Part shown: positions 13,080 to 25,716 of the stretch, piece after piece
Position numbering within the stretch: the stretch's first letter is position 1
Layout: each line of letters opens with the position of its first letter
DNA from: Erythrophleum ivorense
Taxonomy: Eukaryota > Streptophyta > Magnoliopsida > Fabales > Fabaceae
Direction: 5' to 3'
Length of the DNA stretch: 64,000 nucleotides
NCBI GenBank assembly: GCA_026724425.1
Contig: JAIUCV010000001.1
Location: 12,754,556 to 12,818,555 of the forward strand
Made by a program: the position numbers and the translations under genes
The notes under the pieces: generated by a model
The model's input: only the letters and a program-made list of their open reading frames with translations
What the model was told of the DNA's origin: nothing
Database searches by the model: none

Positions 13080-16000
13080 TCAGCTACTCAGACTCTGGCA
13101 ACTTGGGGAGTTTTTAATTGTGCATGTTGTGGTTGAACTGAAGCACAAATTGTAGACACAATTGTTATGAGGGTCGATTGGAAGTGGGGACAGTATAGCA
13201 TTGTTGCTAGAAGAAATGAATTTTGATGATGCTGCACTGGAAAGCACTGGCACTGGGGTGATGCTACCGTTGCTGTGAAGTTGCCAAGCCAAATTGGATA
13301 ATCTTGACAAAGGAACAACTTCCATTCTCTTTTCTATGGCCTTCTCCTGCCATTAATACAATGTTTAAAACTAGAATATGTAAATTCAAAGATATGTCTG
13401 AAATAGCATCATCGTGTAAGGATCTTCTAGTATTCTTTATCATATTATAATTGTAGAATTCAAAAGAATAAATGTCTATTTGAATTCGCGTTTGAAACTT
13501 ATATTTGTACAGAAATTTCACTTTGTTACTTCGGTGAAACGTGGTTTCAGAAGGTCGCAACGCGTTTCCAAACACAGGGTAAGTGATACAGAAAGTGAAA
13601 GTGTATATAAAACTCATTTCTTTTTTTTTTTTTTTATACTCATTTTCTCTCATATTTCTCTAGACTCTACAAAAATTTTATAATAAAAAACTTTAGTGAT
13701 TTCAAATTCTAACTTCATCTCTTGTCATTCAAAATACTATGAGACATAGAATAACACTATATTAAATGATATCTCTGAGATATCTTATAGGTTGGTATCC
13801 TATATCATCATAGTATCCAAGATACCAAAAAATATAACATAATAATGGAAATGATGTTCGCAGTTTGGAAGCAGCTTCATAGTATTATGTTTAATGCATG
13901 CTATGGAAAGGTATGGCAGTTAAGAATTGTACTAAATCAACAGATTATAATGTTGTAATTGTCATGCCCTCCAAACTGGGTAAATAGGTAATTGCAATTT
14001 AAAGCAAATACTACCAGGAGCTTAAGAAGGCCTTGACTTGAGACCAGTAATTGAAGCTCAAGAAAACATGATAACATATGAAGAAACTAAATTAAAGCGT
14101 GGATAACTTTGATTTGGAATTTTTACAACTCAAGCTCTAGATGCTTAATACTTTGGGAATCCATGACTAGATATAAATTAGAAAGAACTCATGAATGCAA
14201 ACTAAAAATATGCACAAGTGGTTTTTCCATTTCAGGGTAAACTCAAAGTAAACAAAGAAAGAGAGGCACCTCATAGTTCTGTACATAATCAGGATATAGG
14301 GTAGAGCAAATCTGGTCATATTTAGATGTCATTGCCACACCATAAATGGGTTGTCCCCTTATTAATGCGGGACCAGTGTCATCAGCCTGTAAAAAGGGAC
14401 AAAGATGATCAACAGCAGCATCTCTCTCTCTCTCATATATCTATGTATTAAAGACACTGAATTTTAACAAGTCAAGCTAAGAGTGATACCATTGGCCCTC
14501 CTCTGTTGGGTATCTCACAGGCTGTATAACGAAAAGAAAAGCCTGTCCCAGCATCATTCTTCTTGGATTCGTTAGAAGGTGGAGAAATTCCAAGGCTCAA
14601 ATCAAGATTGTGACAAGTCCCTGCATTAATTGCAACATCAAGTTTGTTTTAATAATTATTGTTAATGAGACGTACTTTTTTCACCCATGAGAAGAAAAAG
14701 AAAACATATGAAGCAGCCAAACATATTCTCATCTCTTCATTGTTCACACCTCCTCTGCTGGACTCAATAGTTCTTTCTCCCTTATTGGGCTCAAAGCTGG
14801 TTATCAATTTTCTTCCATCACCCTTGACGGGTAGCTTGTCAAAAATCCTACATGCAAAAAATGAAAATGCAAATTTGTGTTGAATTAAACTATAGCAAAT
14901 CATCACCCAAAGAAATTAGCTCAGTTGGTAAGAAGAGATATAATCTCTCCTTAACAACTTGAATTCGAATTCTTTGAAAAACACGTCCTTAAGGTTACTC
15001 AGTGCTGAAATTGCTGAGACAAAGTCCAAAAATACCTTACTTGTAATAGCAAATAAAAGTTTAAATAGTTTGTTTGCTTTAAGGAAGAATTCTCACTTCT
15101 TGCCAAGGAAAGGGCTCATTTGTGCTTCCCATTGACCCCATCTGTGGAGAGATAAACCTCTAAATTTTGAGTTCCCTTTCGGGACACCAGAGCATTGGCG
15201 ACGAAGGACTTGGACAAACTCCTCTTTACTCAAACCTTTCATCTGCATCCCAATCAAATTTGTTTAGGAAAACAGGACTTGAAGGCATAGCAATAATAAG
15301 TAATCTAACTCATTCTGCTAATACCTGCTTCAAGTCTTCCTCATAATCGCTCAAACTAAAGTTTATATCAGCATCAACTCCCCTGAACTTAATTGCAGCC
15401 CGATCGTATGCTCTGCATAGAGAACATCAACCTTCTTAATTGATATTGAGAATGGGAATCACAAAGGACATAAATCCACTCAGAACTCAGTAGAAGAATA
15501 TAACTTTCACCTTGCTGCAACATGTGCAGTGTCAAATCCACCTGACCAAAACCCAATAAGCCAAATTCAGCAAAAGAAAAACTAAAGAACCCAATGAAAT
15601 CTCCACTTAATTAAAACGTAATAGCAGGCGACTATCCACTTACCCAAGTAGATCTGCTTCCCACAATCCCTGCGCTCACAGAAAGAATGAACTCAGTGAA
15701 CTGTGAACATCAAACAAGTTATAATGCCTACACACCAATTGCGTATTAAATACACTTTTTATCCCTTTTAGTTTCATAAAAATTTCACTTTTTTTTCCCC
15801 TAATTCAAAAGCAAGCAATGTTATCTACTTATTCCTTTAAAACTATCCAATGTCACATTTACCCAAAATAGCGACAAACCTAATAATACGTTGACTTAGA
15901 CATTATTTATTTACATAACACCATTAAAAAAACGAATTCTCTGCTGCACAACACGGTGTTGTGCAGCAGAATTCCACTAAAAAAAAAAAGAAAACCAATC

Positions 16001-16677
16001 TGTACAACTATTTGTTTGGAGGGTTAGAATTTTTCCAACAGAAAATCTAAATCACTGCCATATAACTCGCTCAAATTTAATATCCAAAGTCAGCAGATTA
16101 TTAGACTTTGAAAACGTTTGTACTAAATTAAAACTTTGGAATCAAAAGGGTATCTAAGCATAAGTAGTTCTAATTTTAGTAACATAGAAGAATACTTGTA
16201 ATAGAAAAAACTCTATGATCCCAAAATTTTAATTGTATACCATATATGGGACTCCCATCGACCAGTCCTGCGGTAGAAGGTAACACCCCTGTACTGGGAA
16301 CTGCGAGACCTGGGTCCTCTTCTACTTTTCCTGATTTGGGGTTGCTTTTGCTGCCCACCAGGACCACCCTCAGCGAAGGACAGGTTCAGCCGTTGATTAC
16401 TTCTCGAACACGATAATCCCAATTCGAAATCATACTCTCTGCCTCCTCCTTTGTCTTCACCATTCAGGGGGAAAAGTGGCTTCGTCCTAATTTCTGTAGT
16501 TGCCTTCTCTTCCGCCCTAACCCCACCATCTGTTTCTCTCTTCAATATGTCGAAAATGAAGGCAGAAGAATCTTCGTCTCGAGATTCTTCGAAATTCAGT
16601 ACAGAAGAGTTGGAAGTCCCAGAATCTTCTTCCATTTGGGTCTGAAAACCTTCCATATCAACATTGAGGTCCAACAT
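13080..16677 (-). CDS. APETALA2/TOE-type transcription factor (euAP2 clade), nine exons, 446 aa
   Basis: Nuclear DNA-binding protein of the AP2 family; miR172-regulated relatives repress flowering and act in floral patterning. Exons on the minus strand: 16677-16241, 15669-15644, 15541-15511, 15412-15325, 15242-15097, 14847-14750, 14620-14490, 14386-14270, 13346-13080. All junctions are GT-AG and sum to 1,341 nt in frame, stop included. Residues 1-5 are MLDLN. The first AP2 domain (about 126-190) begins SSQYRGVTFYRRTGRWESHIW and contains DCGKQIYLG, GFDTAHVAAR and AYDRAAIKFRG. The second starts NSKFRGLSLHRWGQWEA (about 218-234) but jumps from FLGKK to IFDK, lacking the YLG-to-AAR block. NLDLSLGI (280-287) is an EAR-type repression motif. 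The miR172 site encodes AASSKF (396-401). The exon 6 donor (14750 versus an alternative near 14733) is the least certain junction. Closest named relatives are probably TOE3/RAP2.7 or SMZ/SNZ types. Confidence 0.93.
13217..13237 (-). promoter_or_regulatory. miR172 target site in the last exon of the AP2 gene
   Basis: The plus strand here reads like miR172 itself: TGAATTTTGATGATGCTGCA compared with the mature family sequence AGAATCTTGATGATGCTGCA. Mismatches are at miRNA positions 1, 6 and 21, and the central block TTGATGATGCTGCA is perfect. In the gene's frame it encodes AASSKF, where most relatives have AASSGF. Position in the last exon, downstream of both AP2 domains, is as in other euAP2 genes. 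The position-6 mismatch lies in the seed and might weaken regulation. Confidence 0.88.
14905..15060 (+). mobile_element. tRNA-like SINE signature in intron 5 of the AP2 gene
   Basis: TAGCTCAGTTGG (14917-14928) matches the RNA polymerase III A box, and GAATTCGAATTC (14961-14972) is a slightly decayed B box. They are 44 bp apart, start to start, the spacing found in tRNA genes. The intervening sequence does not fold as a normal tRNA that I can see, so a tRNA-derived SINE is more likely than a functional tRNA. Ends are not defined; no target duplication was identified. Confidence 0.6.
15941..15969. repeat. Perfect 14-bp inverted repeat with one-base loop, in intron 1 of the AP2 gene
   Basis: CTGCTGCACAACAC (15941-15954), one G, then its exact complement GTGTTGTGCAGCAG (15956-15969). 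The flanks AATTCT and AATTCC extend the symmetry with a small offset. The element is GC-rich within an AT-rich intron and close to an A-run, so it may be the remnant of a foldback insertion or a footprint. Confidence 0.85.
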
Positions 16678-17170
16678 AGCTATAGTTTACCTTGTGCTCT
16701 CTTCTACCTGCAGCTACTGATCTTGAAAGCAAACTGGGTATGAATTAAGAAACACAATAACCCATTAACCAAACAAGAATCTCGTGCAAGAAAGAAAGTC
16801 GTCTGTGAGAGGGGAAATCTCTCTGAAACGATTTGGGATAGGAGAGAAAACGACAGAGTGATCAGTTGGTGAAAGAGGATTGAAAAAAGGATGGGCAATA
16901 TGTGTGAAAGCAATAGATTGAAGGGTAGAGGAAGAGCAGAAGATGTGGAAAGGGAGGAGAGAAGGAGATTCAAGGTGAATGATGAGAGGGGATTAAGCAT
17001 AAGGAGGTAGCTGCGTGGAAAAGACAGAGACTCAGCGAGTCTCAAAAGATAGGTGAAGAGGTCTCAAGGGGAAGAAATTGAGAGTAGGATTCTCACACTT
17101 GCCCTTTATCTCCGGATATGGGTCAGATAGCATTTTGCATATGCTTCACTCTTTTAATATAAATTAATCA
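16678..17170 (-). promoter_or_regulatory. 5' leader and proximal promoter of the AP2 gene (inferred)
   Basis: On the minus strand this 400-base stretch upstream of the AP2 start is rich in CT runs, a common property of plant 5' leaders. A TATA-like TTTATATTAAAAG lies at about 17152-17164. No transcription start can be fixed from sequence alone. The frame on the minus strand at 16704-17045 is a low-complexity, leucine/serine-rich reading of this leader and not a supported gene. Confidence 0.4.
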
Positions 17171-17970
17171 TACATGATGCACCCAGGTTTTCTATGCTGT
17201 TCAGGCAGCAAATCTTCATCAGCTTACAAATTTAGTTTTTATCATGAGACTAATATATATTAATCTCTCTTTTTTTTAATGTTTAGCTAAACTATAGTCG
17301 ATATTTTTTTGTTTTTAAAAATATAACTAGAATATGTTAATTTTAGGATTGATCAAAATATTCATACTCTACATGTACTCGTAAAATTTACTAATTTGGG
17401 TCTAAACATGAAGATAAAAAGGCATATAGGTTCGAGTTTGAGAATTTTCAAAGGTGTGAGTCTAGGTAAAGGTAGGTTGATACATATCATGCCCCAAGCC
17501 CTCTGTGTGTATATATATCTTTTAAGCTTGGAATTCGAAAAACATTTGAATAAATTGCTAGTTGTGATATTTAAGTATCATTTGTTATGTTTGAGACATA
17601 TTCAAAGATAAAATTGTCAAGACTACATAAGATGTTAACAAAATATATCATAATGACTTCCATAAACAGATCTGGCTTTCGGAGGTTGGAATAAAAATGA
17701 GTTGGAATAGTTACACTCTCCACAAGATGCTAAAAAAATATATCATAATAAAATTCACCAAATATTCACAAAAATAATTGTTATATGAAATCATGAATAA
17801 TGAATTGAGTATCCATTATTTATAACGATGACCATAATGCAAAAAGAGAGAGAGGAAGAGGGGTATAGTCGTGTGTAGATCCTTTGAAGTAAGAAGATTA
17901 TTGCACACTGTCTTGTAATGTGATTTTGTCCTTCTTTTTATTCTCCGGGTTTAAGAATAAAGATAAAAGG

Positions 17971-18080
17971 TAAAAATTATAATTTTGAGAATAAAAATTT
18001 TAACGATAAAAAATCGTTAAAATTTTAAAAATGTAATTTTTTATAATGATAATTTTTATCATTAAAATCATAATTTTTAC
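17971..18080. repeat. About 110-bp foldback element
   Basis: Nested inverted repeats: the inner arms AAAATTTTAACGAT and ATCGTTAAAATTTT flank five A residues, and the outer arms TAAAAATTATAATTTTGA and its near complement at 18063-18080 close the structure. No target duplication was recognised. Confidence 0.7.
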
Positions 18081-18188
18081 TTTCTTCATTCATACTTAAA
18101 TTTAAAAAAGAAAAAAAGGAAAAAGAATAATATTACTTACTGCACAGTTACAATTCGGATCCCCTGTTATAGAAACTAGAATGTGCAA

Positions 18189-18276
18189 GCTAGCTGAGGG
18201 GACTTCTTGATTAGGAAATTATTTAAACTCAAATTGTTAACGCTAGCTGAGGGGACTACTTGATTAGGGAATTATT
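18189..18276. repeat. 35-bp direct repeat
   Basis: GCTAGCTGAGGGGACTTCTT and onward (18189-18223) is repeated at 18242-18276 with two differences, separated by 18 bp. The pair may be a microhomology-driven duplication or flanks of a lost insertion. Confidence 0.85.
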
Positions 18277-21200
18277 GGCATTCAAGTCAATTAATGGTGA
18301 CAAGAAGGTGCATTTTTTTTGGGCCCAATTTTTTAATATTTTATTCCCAAAAAATTAGTTATTGGATTCTCAATTTATAAAGCATATTAAAAAATATTGC
18401 AGTTGATAATTTTAAGTTAAAAATATTTATAATAAAAAATTTTAAATTTTAGAATATTTTAATATCAAAATTTTAAATTACGTTTAAGTTAAAAAATTTT
18501 AGTTCCAAAATTTTTAAAATAATTTTAAAATTTAAGATATTTCAATATAAATATTTTTAACTTAGAATGTGTAATTTAAAAAAAAAAAGGCTTGGTTCAA
18601 AACTGAAATCATTAAAAGAAAAAATTGCAGGACAATGTCAAGCTTCTAGAAAACTTAGACCTGTTTAGCATTATTCATAATGGAGCGGCTCCACACATGT
18701 AGAGTTACGTATTCAAATTTATAAACTATTATATTTTAAAATTTATTATTCATCTATATCTAAGAGAATTGAGCTTAAGTCAGAAAATGCCTTATCTGAG
18801 CTTTTCTTCTAGCTTTATCTTCGTCCAGCACTGACATGCCGACACCACCAAGGCATTTTTAAAGCATGGCGAGAATACGAGGAAGATAAATCTATTATTG
18901 GATACCTCTCTGTACCGCCAGTTAATTACCTACTCAGCGGAATACTCCACGAGGACGTGCAAAAGAAGAAGACATGTATCGACCAATTCTATTTTGATAA
19001 TTCGAAAGTCATATTTTAGATAGCAAAAAGAAATTCTCAAACTATCAAAACTGTATCTTCGTAATGCTTTACAATTCATCAGTTAGGAGGAAGTAATCAC
19101 CATAGGCTTCTATCTACATAAGATTCTTCTGTTCAAGCACAAGTGTAAATAGTAAGACAAGATTTTTGGGATTTTGCTTTCTCAATTTTCTCTAGTTAAA
19201 TGGTATTACATATCAAAATCTTTACAATCTAGGTTGAGGAACTTGCTTAAAAACGATGTATTGTTTATTGTTTAAAGCTGTTTGTCTTATTATGAAAATT
19301 TAAAAAAAATATTATTTCGATACTATTTTAATAATTGTAATTGATCGAAGTGGATTATCTTAGATTTAGTTTGTTTAATTCATAAGCTGAAGAAATCAAA
19401 TTCTAATTGAGTCCAACTTAAATAGAATATAAATAAAACTAAGTCTAAGAAAAATGATGAAGCTTGGTTGTTTGGAGTTCATTATACAAAGATGAGCTGA
19501 CTGAAAGTTCAATTATTTTTCATATACAATTTACTATACGTTCATAAAATTTGTCTCTTAATAAGTTACATAACAAGTCCAATCATTAATTTTCAAATTA
19601 AGATTTGGTGAAAACGTACAGAATTCTCTTAATTTAAACAATAAATAAATTATACACATTTTCCCTTAACTATAAAGATTGAAACTTTTGATTTTGAGCA
19701 ACATGCCCCTCTGTTAATATTTTTGTCAAAAAATTTAACAACACATGTCCATATCAATAAATTTGAGGTAATACGCTGCACAAAACTAAAAATTTAGAAG
19801 TATTTTTGATAATATTTTAAAAATCAAACTAGTTATTAAATTATAATAAGAAGTGATTTATAATCTAATAGTCTCATCATATTTTAACTAAGATTAAATT
19901 GTTTTTTAAAATATATATTAAAAAGTATAAATATATATAATATTTTATAATTAAACAAATATATATTATTAAATAATATCTAAAATAAATATAAATATTT
20001 AAAAATATAAAAATTAGCTAGAGTATTTATATATAACAACAAATCTATATAAAATAATTTAGGTAGATTTAATAAATATGATAAATATCTATTGTAGAAT
20101 ATGAAAAAACTTTAATTCTAGATTTTGATTAATTTAGAACCGAACCACTCAATTTTTACTAGTTTTATAGTTTTTAACTGATTTTTTGCTTAATTAATTT
20201 TTAGGGACAATTTGACCGGAACAATGACCGATTCATTAATTTTCTAATTCATTCAGCTAGTTTTTGGTCTAATTTTTTTATCCATGTTTTTGGTTAACTT
20301 ATAAAATTAAAGAAGATAAATTACCCAATCATAGCAATACTTGTTGGGAATTATTTTTTACTAATTTAAACAAGTGCGCTTGGAGTTTTTCTACCATATA
20401 AAAAATTTTAACTATTAACCATCAATTATACAAAAGTAAAGGCTTTTGTTTTTCTGATAGAATACAAAAGTGAACGCCAATAGTTCAAAAATTATCATTT
20501 TAGAATCGTTGTGCCAACCTTTAGTTTGTTCGAGAAGCTCCGGCACCACAAAATGACCCTTGAATTCATTGGTGGGAAGGAATTGCTTGGGCCCCAAAGG
20601 ATTGGGGTGCAATAATGAACAGGGATTAGATGAGGTTGGTAGGAACAAGATTTTATACCTTGATATCTATTTTTGTCATTTCATTTTCAATCAGTTTACC
20701 AATTAATTCTTCTATAAAAAAGTTTATAAAATTTTTACTAATTATTCTTTGGACTAGATTCAGCTACAGTTCATTCTATCTTTATTATTAAATTTTTTAG
20801 TAAAAATATATCATGTATAAAATTTTTTTAAAAGACTCAATCATATAATGTTAAACTTTAAATAAAATTATACGTTTATCTTTAAAGATTATATATTTAT
20901 CACAATTTTATTAAAAAAATCTGGTAATATAGTTTTAAAAATTATATTTAAATTTTCTAGTTATTATTTTTACTTTACTTAATAAAATGGTAACCTTTTT
21001 ATTACTTGATATTAGTTGTGATAGTTTGATGAATAAGAATTGGGTAAAGTATAGATTAAAAAACAGATACTCTTTTTTAATTATATCTTATGTATAAGTA
21101 TTTTTAAAAAAAATTATAATTAAAGATTCTAAATTAAAAATTTTTAAATTGAAATAATTTTAAAATTTTAAATTATTCTAAAAAATTTAAAAATAAAAAA

Positions 21201-22291
21201 TTTTAATTTTAATTTTAAATTATAATTTTTCTGTACAATTTAAAGATTCTTAAATATAAATATATTTAATTTAAGGTTTTTAAATATACTTTTTTATTTT
21301 TAAAATAAAAACTATACACGTATAGGTTCAAAACATGCCAATAATGGACAGTGATATCAATAAGTTGATCCACCAATCCAGCTGGACAACGTTGACCTTA
21401 CCATAAATATAGAATAGCATCTCTGACACTTGCAAGCACCACATAGGACAAGACGTTCTTTGCCAGTTAAATTTTTACATGTTACGTAATTTATATATTT
21501 AATAATTAAAATTTATTTTATATATAGATTTTACTTATACTGTTTATGACCTTATTTTTATAAATTTAATTTTAATTATTAATTTTTTTTAATTATACCA
21601 TGCACTAAATACACCTAACAAAATTCTGCCAACTGGTTGTTCTACGTTACTAGCTTGTCTTTGAGCTATAATACCTCATCTCGCTTATGTAAGAATTATT
21701 TTTTTAAGAAAAATTAGGTTAAAATGTATCAAATTTTTTAAGTTTTAATTTATACATAAAAAATCTCTCGACAGTGAATTTTTTTAATTTTAATTTGATT
21801 ATTTGATCAACAGAAGCATGACATGTCAAAAGATTATTTGTATATGACTTAATTTTTTAAAAAAATTATTTGTATATAATTCAAAATTTATGAGAATTAT
21901 TTATAAAAAGTATTAATAGACATATTATTTTTTATTATTAAATTAACAAATTCATTAATAGGGAGTTATAAGTACAAAATTAGAAGTTTAGAAGACCTAT
22001 TATTACGTTTTAAATATTATGAGAATTGTTTACACATAATTTAAAATTTAAAAGAATTATATACTTTCACCCAAAAAAATTTATTCATTTTAGCCATAAA
22101 TTTAAAAATTTTCCTTTAATTTTTATTATTTAAATCTCGTAGCTTTCTTGATTGCAAAGTTATATGTAATATAATAATTTAGATACAACTACCTTTCAAT
22201 AGCAAATCGATGGATACTTTAAAATGTTGTGACAAAAAAGAATGAATTACATTAATTTATTTTAAAATTTAATTTGATTAAATTACACATG

Positions 22292-22558
22292 ATATATATT
22301 TTTTGTTTAAAGAATTACATCTAATACTACTTTAATTATTTTTTTGTTAACGAAGTTACTTTATTTATAATATGCATTTCTTCCTAAAATATAATTATTT
22401 AGCTATTTTTATTGTTATATTAAAAAGAAAAGTATAATTTAATATTAACTTAACTGTCTTTACTATTATATTAAAATTAAAATTATAGTATCATGTTATG
22501 TAAAAAGTAACTTCTTGAATAGAAAATAAATTAAAAGTAATATTTTTTAATATATATT
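22292..22558. mobile_element. Diverged relative of the foldback element at 10075-10330
   Basis: The left part contains TTGTTAACGAAGTTACTTTA, and the right part contains ATAGTATCATGTTATGTAAA followed by AAGTAACTTCTTGAATAG. The two ends are imperfect inverted repeats, and the central motif resembles the CTCATGTTAGAGC region of the array units. Similarity is patchy. Confidence 0.45.
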
Positions 22559-23047
22559 AAAATGTCAAAAAAATCAAATATGATTTTTAAAACAAGAGTA
22601 TATCAAATATAATTTAATCAAATTTCCAAAAAAAAAAGTTAGCGTGATTTGCTCTTAAAATATGACCTATAAATAAAAGTTTGTCTTAAATTAAAATTAA
22701 ATATTATTTTTTTAATAATATGCCATATAGTCACAACTATTTAATTATAACTACACATCAAACATCCTTGATCATCAAATAATTCACTATAGATACCATT
22801 TTCAAACAAATTTTTAGATATCTTTCTATAAAACCTTTTTCATAATACCGACAATCTATTTCTTACCATTAAGAAAAAAATTTGGAGTTATTGAAGAAAG
22901 CCGAAGCAAACACTACTCTTCCCGGGCCATTCTACACTTTCATACACTCAGATATGGACGTGGTTGAGGGTTTTTCCATCTAACATTTTTTTTGAAGTAG
23001 TTTTTCCATCTAACTTTATAATAGGAGTTTAGGTATATTTTTAATTC

Positions 23048-23259
23048 AAGTAAATTATATATATTTTTCATGAATTTTACTGAAATTATACAGATTTTTT
23101 TAAAACAAAAAATTATCTTACACTTAAATAGAAAGTATTTTGGTTTAAAATTTTAAAATTAAGCTAAAATATAAAGTAATTTTTTGTTTCAGAAAAAATT
23201 TATATATATTTTATAAATAAAAACTAAAACTTAAAAAATATATATGTGTAATTTACTCT
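23048..23259. mobile_element. Small MITE, family with GAGTAAATTACA ends (copy A)
   Basis: Ends AAGTAAATTATATATA and ATGTGTAATTTACTC form inverted repeats about 210 bp apart. Two other elements with the same ends and AAATTATAxA motifs are at 40169-40422 and 45985-46223. Non-coding. Confidence 0.6.
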
Positions 23260-25716
23260 TATAATTTTGTCAACCAATTTAGTTGAGTTTCTATATGTGG
23301 AAAAAAATAAATTCTCTTGTAAAAGAATAATAAAAAGAAATTTTAATAATCAACACTGACAATAAATTGGAAGTTAGTGGAGGAAGAGAGATCACGTGTT
23401 GAATGATACAGAATGTGGAAGTGGGATGCCTTTGCATTAACACCAAAAGCCACATATATATTTTTTTCTGAATTAGTGTTTGGCCCACTTTCCGAATTGA
23501 ATCTCCCACTGGGCCCCAACCATATTCCCCTTGCCCAAAAGGACCCTTGCTTCTTGTATTGATTTACATCTCCATTATTTGTTCTCTATATACTATTGCA
23601 ATTTTTATTTTATGAAGAAATAAATTTTCCTATCAATACTCTTTAAATAATTATTAAAACTGGATCAGATGTTGAATTGGTGATAGGATTGGGCTATGGG
23701 ATCATTTAGTCAATTGTCAGCCACACTAATTAAATTGGTCCTCTTGTGTGTGTATATATATATATATTCTCACTTTATATGATCAAAACAACTATTATAA
23801 TTGTTATGGAGCTTTATAAACTAAATATTTTCATATCTCAAAATGATTTATTTTATATAATTAAAACTTATATTATTAAAATAACTTTATATAATTTTAA
23901 AAAGTTTGACAGTAACTAACACAATATTTTTACCATAAAAAGAAACATTTTTAGAATTTCGAGGCGCAATTCCGACCAAATTCGTTCGTTGTCTTGCCAT
24001 TATACACATGGACAGCAGATAGGACACGAATACTTTCGTATCATAGCGTCCTACTTCTATCATAAGTCCCAAATCAATTTGGACAAAACCTTATTGGCAT
24101 ATTTATAGTGACCCATATTGCATATCATACTGTAATTAGATTCCATATCAAATCAGATTTGACAGATTAGTCAGATAATTTCTTGCCTTACTATTTACAC
24201 TTTACTTATCAGATTAGACCGAATTCTATAATTTAAATATTTGATTTGATGTTCCGTCTTTTATTTTATGTGTGAATAGATATATATATATATATATATA
24301 TGTATATAAGGAAATAATTAACATTGGTAACAATTAAAATTAATTTTATATTATTAAATAATTTGTCATGAAATGTTTTATTTAAATTAACCGTTGAATT
24401 AAACAAATCATTTTTAAAAGAGTATATGGAACTTGAAAATCTTTTATCCACATATAAAAAAAATCAAAATTAAACAAATTTATGACATATTCATCAATCC
24501 CCTACCTGCCCTAATTTGAAGATAAGTGTCTAAAAGAAACTTATTTTCTTGGGAAACGACATAGTCAACAAAATTTTGATAACAACCACAAAGCACTTGA
24601 CAAAAGGTCTTATTGGCAATGAGCTTGATATTTTTAAAGATTAATTCATGTAGTATTAAAAGTTTAGGACCTAAAGCTAAATAAGTTTATAAATTTCAAA
24701 ATTAAATTGTTACTTTACTCAAAAAGTTATTAAAACATTATACAATAAATCTATCTAATGAACTATATATATATTTTTGTCGTTAATCCTCAAATAATTT
24801 CACAATAATAATTTTGGATGTCACAATTAAATTTATAAATAATATAAGCTACATAATGTATTTATTAAATTTAAATCATATATAGTATATTTCATATAAT
24901 TTATATGAATAAAAAAAGGAAATATAAAAAAGAAAAATCTAACAATTATTGTTTTTCTATGAAATAATAGTAATAATTAATAAATGTTAAAAAGGGTAGA
25001 TGAGGAACAGAATATTTTGTGAAGTAGACAAATGAAGAACAAGTTGGAGTGTGGGGAGGAGAGAGAAACCTTAATGGAGACAGAGGGTCTTGTCAGTAGT
25101 CAATGAAACCTACTAACCAATACCTTCAATCTCATCCAAACAATGTGAATAATAAAAGACAATCAAATGTGGACCTTTCATTTTTTTTTTCTTTTTCTCT
25201 TTCTTATTTTGTTGAAAGAAACAGAAATTGATTGGGTAGAGATATGACAGCAACACCAAACCTTCCACTCTCCAATAATTTATCCTGAAAATTCAATGTA
25301 GTACCCTTTCCTATTTAGGCTAATAATGTCACAGCAACCTTTCCTATTACTATTCCATTTTGGGCTAAAGTATCTAGACTTATTCCGTGGCACCGAAAAA
25401 GGCAAGGAAACGCATCACGACCGTTTGCACTAAAAAGTTTTATTCCACAGTGTGTAGTAGCTTGTTTCAAGCATTTTTTTAGAATTAAAAAAATTGATGT
25501 AAGATATTTTTAATATATAATTTTCTTTTACAGTTAAATTTTTTATTCTTCCAACTATAATATAGTTAAAATTAGTAAAAAAAATTATATTTTAAAAATT
25601 TTGAAATTTTGTATTCTTCCAACTATAATATAATTAAAATTATTAAAGCATAGTTTTCTCAAATAAAATTTATCCTCTCAATTACAATTTTAGATATCTT
25701 ACTTCATTTTTTGTGC

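Larger units (their letters stand above)
17171..25713. other. Long intergenic region, AT-rich, with small inverted and direct repeats
   Basis: I see no gene here. Listed separately are a foldback (17971-18080), a 35-bp direct repeat (18189-18276), a MITE-like element (22292-22558) and a small MITE (23048-23259). A TA run sits at about 24281-24302. A 70-bp-period duplication of the TATTCTTCCAACTATAATAT block is at about 25541-25640. A 77-codon minus-strand frame at 20415-20648 has rather protein-like composition but matches no family I know. Stretches such as 18900-18970 and 23900-24060 are less AT-rich and may be old gene or transposon fragments. Confidence 0.6.

Noticed and set aside
13264..13683. 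Open frames on both strands around the last AP2 exon
   Set aside because: They are in other frames or run across the intron. The supported frame is fixed by AASSKF and by exon phase.
14917..14972. Possible functional tRNA gene
   Set aside because: A and B boxes are present, but I could not form the acceptor, anticodon and T stems. The B box is altered, so a SINE remnant fits better.
16704..17045. 113-codon Leu/Ser-rich frame upstream of the AP2 gene
   Set aside because: It is a low-complexity reading of the CT-rich leader, with no domain or signal.
20415..20648. 77-codon minus-strand frame as a possible gene
   Set aside because: Composition is protein-like in its first half, but I recognise no family, no exon partners and no promoter.
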